This document shows positions 5,374-10,338 of a DNA stretch of 10,338 bases, in pieces; position 1 is the first letter of the stretch, and each line of letters opens with the position of its first letter. The DNA comes from an uncultured Erysipelotrichaceae bacterium (lineage in GTDB: Bacteria > Bacillota_I > Bacilli_A > Erysipelotrichales > Erysipelotrichaceae): NCBI GenBank assembly GCA_934699415.1, contig CAKUWO010000037.1, forward strand, positions 1 through 10,338, in the 5' to 3' direction. A program made the translations under genes and the position numbers. The notes below the pieces were generated by a model. That model searched no databases. It saw only the letters and a list, made by a program, of their open reading frames with translations, and was not told where the DNA came from.

Positions 5374-7536
5374 TTATTCCAATACTAGGGGATCTATTTC
5401 CACCTTTAAACGACAACTGTAGTCATTAATAAATTTTCTTACAAGAGGATCTAATATGACAAGCATTTTTCTTAAATCATTGCCTGTCACAAGAATACGG
5501 CTGCGATATTCTTTAATTCTTTTAGCTAAATTTATAGGCCGATAAACCTTTAATTCTGTTAAATCCAAGCACTCTTTTAAAGCTAAAGATAGTTTATTTA
5601 ATTTATCTTCATTCTGTTCAGAAATAATAAGACTTATTAAATGTCTATAAGGTGGATAAGAAGCTTGATAACGATAATTCATTTCAATACGATAGAAATA
5701 ATCATAATCTTGCTTCTTAACAGCATTTAAAACATAATGATTTGTATTAAAAGCTTGTATAACTACTTCACCTTTGTTAAGACTTCTTCCACTTCTTCCA
5801 CTAGCTTGCATTAATAAGTCGAATGTCATCTTAGCAGAATTATAATCTTGATGTAAAAGCGAAGCATCAGCATTTAAAATACCAACCAGTGTTACATCTG
5901 GATAATCTAATCCTTTAGCAATCATTTGAGTACCAATTAGAATATCAATTTCTTTATTTTCAAAGCGTTTTAAGATATCTTGATGACTCCCTTTGCGTAA
6001 TGTAGCGTCGTGGTCCATACGCGCTATTTTAGCCCCATTAAAGAGCTTAAAAGCTTCTTCTTCAACTCTTTTTGTACCAAAGCCATAAAATATCCAATCA
6101 TCACGACCACATTTAGGACATTTAGCTGGTAAACGATACACTCTTCCACACTGATGGCATTTTAAAGAAGCTTCATCCTTATGATAATTGAGGGCTGTAT
6201 CACAATCTTTACACATTAAGGTTGTTTTACAATTGCCGCATTTCACAATTGGAGAATACCCTCTACGATTTAATAAAATAATACATTGCTCATGTCTGTT
6301 TAAACGTTGTTTAATCTCATCAATCAATATATTAGAGAAAATATATTGATGATTCTTTTTAATTTCTTTATTTAAATCAACAATTTCAATTGATGGCAAA
6401 GTATTATTAATTCTTTTGGTTAACTTTAAAAAACCTATATCTCCTTTTAAAGCTCTTGAATAATATTCTAAAGATGGTGTAGCACTAGCCATTAGTAATT
6501 TGCCTTTAACATCTTCAATACGTTTAATAGCTACTCTTCTAGTATCATAACATGGTGTATTATCTTGTATATAAGAGCTATCATTTTCTTCATCAAGGAT
6601 TATTAAACCAAGATTATTGAAAGGCAAAAATATCGCAGATCTTGTTCCAACAACAATTTTTACTTTATCATTTTTAATACGACAATATTGCTCATATCTT
6701 TCTTGATTAGATAATTCAGAATGATAGAAAGCAACTGATGTAAAACGCTGTTTAACTCTATCAATCATTTGTGGTGTTAAAGATATTTCTGGTACTAAAA
6801 TTAATACTTGTTTGCCACTAGAAAGAAATTCTTTAGCTAAATGCAAATAAACTTCAGTTTTACCACTACCTGTAACACCATATAGATAGTTAATACGATA
6901 ATTATCATTTAAAAAGCTATCATAAGCCAATTTCTGTTCATCATTTAATTCAAGAAAAGCATTTTCATTAATCTTAAATTCTTCTTCCTCTAATTGTCTT
7001 TCTTCTTCATAAATACTGATTGCATTTAAACTAATAAGTTTATTGACAATTGAAACAGATAATTTACGAGCTTCACTCAATAATTCTTTATCTTCTAATA
7101 GATAGTAAATATCTTTTTGTCTAGGAGTTAATACAAGATTATTAATATCATTCTTGTGTATTCTTTTAACAATAACTGGCTTTTCTCTTTTCTTAGTATT
7201 TTTAAGATATTTAGGTAACATAGTATTTAAACATGCTGTAAAAGATGAAAGTGTTACTTTTGATAACCATTTAGCTAGCTTATATTGTTCATCATTTAAA
7301 ATAGCTTCTTCATCAATAACACGATTAATTTCAATTAATTTAAAACCATATTCTTTTTCTAATTCTTCTTTAGACGAAGAGGTGTATTCACATTCAACAA
7401 CAAGTCCAGCATTTAGTGCACGATTAAAAAAGACTTCTACCCTTTTATATTGTTCTACTTTTTCTTTTGAAAGATAAGTATAAGGATGATCTGTGGCTAA
7501 GGTAGTATTTGTAACATAGAGCGATAAAAGATACAT
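5374..7536 (-). CDS. priA: Primosomal replication-restart helicase PriA
   Basis: A 720-residue superfamily-2 3'-5' DNA helicase that recognises stalled or abandoned forks and reloads the replicative helicase. The N-terminal DNA-binding domain (about 1-95, LATDHPYTYL) is followed by a winged-helix region and the helicase core: Walker A GVTGSGKT (220-227, K226), motif II DEEN (315-318), SATPS (352-356), motif V GTQMIAKGLDYPDV and motif VI QASGRSGR. Eight zinc-binding cysteines are all present as four CxxC pairs (433/436, 442/445, 460/463, 473/476). Two departures from the usual pattern are DEEN for DEEH and QASGRSGR for QVAGRAGR. The ATG at 7536 is preferred; a TTG at 7554 would add six residues without support. 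Shine-Dalgarno is weak or absent. The protein is shorter than the Bacillus homologue (about 800). Confidence 0.95.
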   Translation of the reverse strand: MYLLSLYVTNTTLATDHPYTYLSKEKVEQYKRVEVFFNRALNAGLVVECEYTSSSKEELEKEYGFKLIEINRVIDEEAILNDEQYKLAKWLSKVTLSSFTACLNTMLPKYLKNTKKREKPVIVKRIHKNDINNLVLTPRQKDIYYLLEDKELLSEARKLSVSIVNKLISLNAISIYEEERQLEEEEFKINENAFLELNDEQKLAYDSFLNDNYRINYLYGVTGSGKTEVYLHLAKEFLSSGKQVLILVPEISLTPQMIDRVKQRFTSVAFYHSELSNQERYEQYCRIKNDKVKIVVGTRSAIFLPFNNLGLIILDEENDSSYIQDNTPCYDTRRVAIKRIEDVKGKLLMASATPSLEYYSRALKGDIGFLKLTKRINNTLPSIEIVDLNKEIKKNHQYIFSNILIDEIKQRLNRHEQCIILLNRRGYSPIVKCGNCKTTLMCKDCDTALNYHKDEASLKCHQCGRVYRLPAKCPKCGRDDWIFYGFGTKRVEEEAFKLFNGAKIARMDHDATLRKGSHQDILKRFENKEIDILIGTQMIAKGLDYPDVTLVGILNADASLLHQDYNSAKMTFDLLMQASGRSGRSLNKGEVVIQAFNTNHYVLNAVKKQDYDYFYRIEMNYRYQASYPPYRHLISLIISEQNEDKLNKLSLALKECLDLTELKVYRPINLAKRIKEYRSRILVTGNDLRKMLVILDPLVRKFINDYSCRLKVEIDPLVLE

Positions 7537-7550
7537 GTTTCTATTATAAA

Positions 7551-7585
7551 ACAAAAGAAGAGGTCATAAGACACCTTCTTTTTGT
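7551..7585 (-). terminator. Weak hairpin between the hydrolase and priA (possible attenuating terminator)
   Basis: On the minus strand ACAAAAAGAAG (7585-7575) pairs with CTTCTTTTGT (7560-7551), with one bulged A, then a G-U wobble, a mismatch and GTC/GAC close a TTAT loop. The hydrolase TGA stop lies in the inner stem and loop. The 3' arm runs into TTTATAAT rather than a clean T tract, and the stem is mostly A-U, so it would be at best a leaky terminator or a 3'-end stabiliser. It may also be a chance product of AT-rich sequence. Confidence 0.3.
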
Positions 7586-8529
7586 GGGAGCATATTAATG
7601 AATTGTTGAATCATTTCAAAATAATGAGGGTCTTCATAACATGCATAAGCATGGGTTGGATTCTCTTCAATAATAATCTTTTTATAGCCTAAACAACTGC
7701 TAAATAATTCTTCAGCCATATGATAAGGAATAAGTTTATCATTGCGACTGTGAATTAATAATACTGGAACTTCATCATTATGTGCTAAAGCAATACGTGG
7801 AGATACGCTTTCCATATCAAAACCTAAAGTTTGTTTAAGTTTAAGCTTAAGACTTGGAAGAATGAAAGGCTCTAATATGCCTACTTTATCAAAGAGTAAC
7901 TTAGATGCCATATCTTCAAGTGATGTATATGATGAATCGGCAATCGCGAATTTGACATTCTTTGGTAAAGATGAATTTAAAGTCATTAAAATTGTAGCAG
8001 CACCCATGGAGACACCATATAAACCAATCTCAATATTTTCATTCTCTTTTACAAGAGATGAAATCCATTGTAATAAATCAATACTTTCTTTTAGTCCATA
8101 AGTAACATAACTACCCAAAGATGCACCACATCCTCTTTGGTCAACCATTAATAAATTATATCCCATTAATGAGAATTCATATGCTTGCTTAAGAAGAGTA
8201 TAACGTTCACTATTTAAACCATGCACAAGTATCATCAATTTATTAGAATCATTAATTGTTACATGCATTCCTGATAGTTTTAAACCATCAAAAGAGGTTA
8301 TTTCTTTTTCTTCTCTTTTTAAAGAAGTAAACCAATTAATGAGATTTGGTAATTCTTTTTCATATTGATCGGCAATTGCTGCAGGAATTACTTCCTCAAT
8401 ATCCTTATCTCCAATATCATTTTTAGCTTTGAAATAATCATTAAAGATGTCATCAACAAGCTTTTTATAACCTAAAATACCACCTGTAATAGCAGTTGCT
8501 GTTAGTAAAGTTTTTGTCGTCTTTTTCAT
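7564..8529 (-). CDS. Alpha/beta-hydrolase, YqkD-like, with N-terminal hydrophobic segment
   Basis: A 321-residue serine hydrolase of unknown substrate. Residues 7-20 (TLLTATAITGGILG) form a short hydrophobic stretch after a Lys-rich start, suggesting a membrane anchor or signal-like segment; it is short for a certain transmembrane helix. The catalytic fold runs from about residue 75: oxyanion-region LVHGLN (101-106), DQRGCGAS (130-137), nucleophile elbow GVSMG (172-176) with S174, acid D264 in SRNDKLIP and H293 in ENPTHAY. The overall pattern matches the B. subtilis YqkD group, often called acyl-aminoacyl-peptidase-like or cell-surface hydrolase; esterase or lipase activity is possible. The ATG overlaps the valS stop as TAATG, so translation is probably coupled. 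An AAGGA lies about a dozen nt upstream. Its link to tRNA charging or to PriA is not evident from sequence. Confidence 0.88.
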   Translation of the reverse strand: MKKTTKTLLTATAITGGILGYKKLVDDIFNDYFKAKNDIGDKDIEEVIPAAIADQYEKELPNLINWFTSLKREEKEITSFDGLKLSGMHVTINDSNKLMILVHGLNSERYTLLKQAYEFSLMGYNLLMVDQRGCGASLGSYVTYGLKESIDLLQWISSLVKENENIEIGLYGVSMGAATILMTLNSSLPKNVKFAIADSSYTSLEDMASKLLFDKVGILEPFILPSLKLKLKQTLGFDMESVSPRIALAHNDEVPVLLIHSRNDKLIPYHMAEELFSSCLGYKKIIIEENPTHAYACYEDPHYFEMIQQFINMLPQKEGVL

Positions 8530-10338
8530 TATTGTGTTAATTCCTTTTTCTTAACAATAAGAGCCTCATATGCTTGTTTATAAGATTCTTGTTTAGCTTT
8601 TTCTTCATTGATTTTACTTTCCGGTGCTTTAGCTAAAAATCCTTGGTTATTTAAAATCTTTTCACTACGCATAATTTCAGCTTCTAACTTTTTTAATTGT
8701 TCATCAATCTTCTTAAGTTCTTCTTCTTTATCAACGATTTCATTTAAAGCGAAGATTAATTTGCCTTTAGATAAAGGACGAACAAGTGTTTCACCATCAA
8801 TCTTATCAGTATGAACTAAATGTGTCATTTTAGCTAATACTGATTCCATCTCTTTGCTTACTAATAAGTCTCCTTCGTACATAAAGAATAATTCTTTTGA
8901 AGGTTTGATATTATTTTCAGTCTTGAGATTTCTTGTTTCTTTAATGATTTCAAGTAATAGTTCAACATCAGCTACTTTCTTTTCATCAACATTAGCAGTA
9001 ATAGATGGCCAATTAGCTATACAAACCGAACTATCTTCACCATGTAATGATTGATAGATTTCTTCAGTTACAAATGGTGCATAAGGATGTAAAAGAATAG
9101 TAATTGCATCAAGTACTTTAAAGAGAATATGACGAGTATTAGCTTTTAATACCTCATCATCACCATTTAATGCCGCTTTACTAAATTCTATATATGATGA
9201 ACAGAAATCATCCCAGATAAATTTATTAAGCTCTTGTCCTGCCATTGCAATTTCATAACGATCTAAATTAGCAGTCATATTTTTAATTGTTTTATTAAGT
9301 GAAGAAATAATCCAATGGTCAGTTTCACTTAATAATGCTGGCTCTTCATAGTGATAATCTTCTCCAAGATTCATTTCAACATAACGAGCAGCATTATAGA
9401 ATTTATTAAAGAAATTCCAAGCAGCTTCCATCTTCTCATTAGAGAAATTCATATCAAGACCTGGTGTTGAATTGGTTAATAAGAAATAACGTAAAGAGTC
9501 AGCACCATACTTTTCAATAACTTCAATAGGATCAATACCATTGCCTAAAGACTTAGACATCTTACGGCCCTTCTCATCTCTTACAAGGCCATGTAGTAAA
9601 CAATCTTTAAATGGTACTTCTTTTAAGAAATGACGAGCTGAGAAGCTCATACGAGCTACCCAGAAGAATAAAATATCATATCCTGTACCCATGGCACTTG
9701 TTGGATAATAACGTTTTAAATCTTCAGTTACTTCAGGCCAACCAAGTGTAGAGAATGGCCATAAAGCACTTGAAAACCATGTATCAAGAACATCTTCATC
9801 TTGGATATAATTCTCAATATCTTTTGGTGGTTCTACCTCACAATATACTTCATTTGTATCTTTGTGATAATAAACAGGAATTCTATGGCCCCACCATAAT
9901 TGACGAGAAATACACCAATCTTCAATATTTTCTAGCCATTGCTCAAAAGTCTTCTCAAAACGAGGAGGATAGAAATTAATCTTTGTTGCAGGATCTTTTT
10001 GAGCATTTAAAACATCTAGAGCTAAAGGCTTCATCTTTACAAACCATTGTTTTGAAAGATATGGTTCAACCATTACCCCTGTTCTTTCGGAATGGCCAAC
10101 GGAGTGAATGATTTCCTCTTCTTTAACTAAGCATCCTTTTTCTCTAAATTCATTTAATAATTCTTCACGACATTTAAAGCGATCTAAACCATTATATTTA
10201 CCACAAAGCTCGTTCATTGTGCCATCTTCATTCATACAAATAGGCATTTCTAAATTATGACGCTTAGCAATTTCATAATCATTAGGGTCGTGAGCTGGAG
10301 TACATTTCATAGCACCAGTACCAAAGCCAATTTCAATA
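8529..10338 (-). CDS. valS: Valyl-tRNA synthetase, 5' end outside window
   Basis: The C-terminal 602 or so residues of a class Ia synthetase (about 880 in full) that charges tRNA-Val and edits mis-made Thr-tRNA-Val. The frame stays open to the right edge, reading IEIGFGTGAMKCTPAHDPND, so the Met at 10310 is internal and not a start. From the edge: the end of the CP1 editing domain with its TPAHDPND motif, VGHSERTGVMVEPYLSKQWFV, CISRQLWWGHRIPVYY, the catalytic loop GRKMSKSLGNG (KMSKS at 9563-9549), a helical anticodon-binding domain (NKFYNAARYV, HPYAPFVTEEIYQ), and a C-terminal coiled coil of about 60 residues (ELKKIDEQLKKLEAE onward) that contacts tRNA in ValRS. GTGAMKC replaces the common GTGAVKV/I. 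The HIGH motif and any T-box leader are outside the window. The stop overlaps the next gene as TAATG. Confidence 0.97.
   Translation of the reverse strand, partial: IEIGFGTGAMKCTPAHDPNDYEIAKRHNLEMPICMNEDGTMNELCGKYNGLDRFKCREELLNEFREKGCLVKEEEIIHSVGHSERTGVMVEPYLSKQWFVKMKPLALDVLNAQKDPATKINFYPPRFEKTFEQWLENIEDWCISRQLWWGHRIPVYYHKDTNEVYCEVEPPKDIENYIQDEDVLDTWFSSALWPFSTLGWPEVTEDLKRYYPTSAMGTGYDILFFWVARMSFSARHFLKEVPFKDCLLHGLVRDEKGRKMSKSLGNGIDPIEVIEKYGADSLRYFLLTNSTPGLDMNFSNEKMEAAWNFFNKFYNAARYVEMNLGEDYHYEEPALLSETDHWIISSLNKTIKNMTANLDRYEIAMAGQELNKFIWDDFCSSYIEFSKAALNGDDEVLKANTRHILFKVLDAITILLHPYAPFVTEEIYQSLHGEDSSVCIANWPSITANVDEKKVADVELLLEIIKETRNLKTENNIKPSKELFFMYEGDLLVSKEMESVLAKMTHLVHTDKIDGETLVRPLSKGKLIFALNEIVDKEEELKKIDEQLKKLEAEIMRSEKILNNQGFLAKAPESKINEEKAKQESYKQAYEALIVKKKELTQ

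Larger units (their letters stand above)
90..10338 (-). other. Probable single transcription unit valS-hydrolase-priA-rsmB-rlmN-prpC-prkC-rpe
   Basis: All eight genes share one strand. Junctions are, in order of transcription: TAATG overlap, 27-nt gap, 2-nt gap, 20-nt gap, ATGA overlap, 13-nt overlap, 8-nt gap. I found no convincing internal promoter and only one weak hairpin (7551-7585). The promoter must lie beyond the right edge or in coding sequence. The only strong terminator-like structure is at the IS end downstream of rpe. Confidence 0.6.

Noticed and set aside
5372..5416. TTG start that would extend RsmB by 15 residues
   Set aside because: The added residues do not match the family N-terminus and overlap priA; the ATG at 5371 gives the expected NusB-like start.
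7154..7477. Plus-strand ORF of 107 codons opposite priA
   Set aside because: It is antisense to the well-conserved N-terminal part of priA; the composition is what a shadow frame of an AT-rich gene would give.
9755..9979. Plus-strand ORFs opposite valS (also 8608-8814 and 8854-9054)
   Set aside because: These lie entirely inside valS on the other strand and look like shadow frames without recognisable domains.
8529..10310. valS as a complete gene starting at the Met at 10310
   Set aside because: The frame continues upstream through the conserved FGTGA of the editing domain to the edge, so the gene is cut by the window.
1..10338. tRNA or rRNA genes, CRISPR arrays, riboswitches, phage genes or an anti-phage system
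   Set aside because: Protein-coding genes fill nearly all of the window, intergenic gaps are under 30 nt except at the left edge, and I saw no repeat-spacer pattern or RNA-gene signature.
1..10338. Mollicute (code 4) origin suggested by AT-richness
   Set aside because: TGA ends rlmN and the hydrolase at the expected protein ends, Trp is encoded by TGG where checked, and the PrkC/PrpC cluster fits a walled Firmicute.

Overview
The window is a compact, AT-rich (by eye roughly one third G+C) stretch of a low-GC Gram-positive chromosome. Every convincing gene is read from the minus strand, so the biological order runs from the right edge to the left edge: valS (5' end outside the window), a YqkD-like alpha/beta hydrolase, priA, rsmB, rlmN, a PP2C phosphatase (prpC/stp type), prkC, rpe, and then the first codons of an insertion sequence that runs off the left edge. 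The string priA-rsmB-rlmN-prpC-prkC-rpe is a hallmark Firmicutes cluster. TGA is used as the stop of rlmN and of the hydrolase at the expected protein ends, which argues for the standard bacterial code and against a code-4 Mollicute. A Bacilli/Erysipelotrichia-like gut Firmicute is a reasonable guess, but the taxon is inferred, not proven.

Right part (about 7564-10338): the C-terminal two thirds of valyl-tRNA synthetase (KMSKS loop, anticodon-binding domain, C-terminal coiled coil) is followed through a TAATG stop/start overlap by a serine hydrolase with a GVSMG nucleophile elbow and a short N-terminal hydrophobic segment. Centre (about 3114-7536): PriA helicase, RsmB 16S rRNA m5C methyltransferase and RlmN 23S rRNA/tRNA m2A methyltransferase, packed with gaps of 2-27 nt. 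Left part (about 90-3117): PP2C phosphatase and PASTA-domain Ser/Thr kinase overlap by 13 nt and form the usual opposing pair for cell-wall and growth signalling; ribulose-phosphate 3-epimerase follows after 8 nt.

The junctions (ATGA, TAATG, 13-nt overlap, gaps up to 27 nt) suggest one co-transcribed unit linking translation, replication restart, rRNA modification and cell-wall signalling. Compared with the familiar Bacillus order, def/fmt are absent between priA and rsmB and rsgA is absent between prkC and rpe.

The least ordinary part is the left 90 bp. Twelve nt after the rpe stop lies what looks like the terminal inverted repeat of an IS3-family (IS150-like) element. It is followed by a strong hairpin that buries the Shine-Dalgarno of the element's first ORF and ends in a T run, so read-through from the rpe operon should be terminated or left untranslated. 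I see no convincing undescribed multi-gene system; the rest is core housekeeping. No stretch longer than 300 bases lacks a gene.
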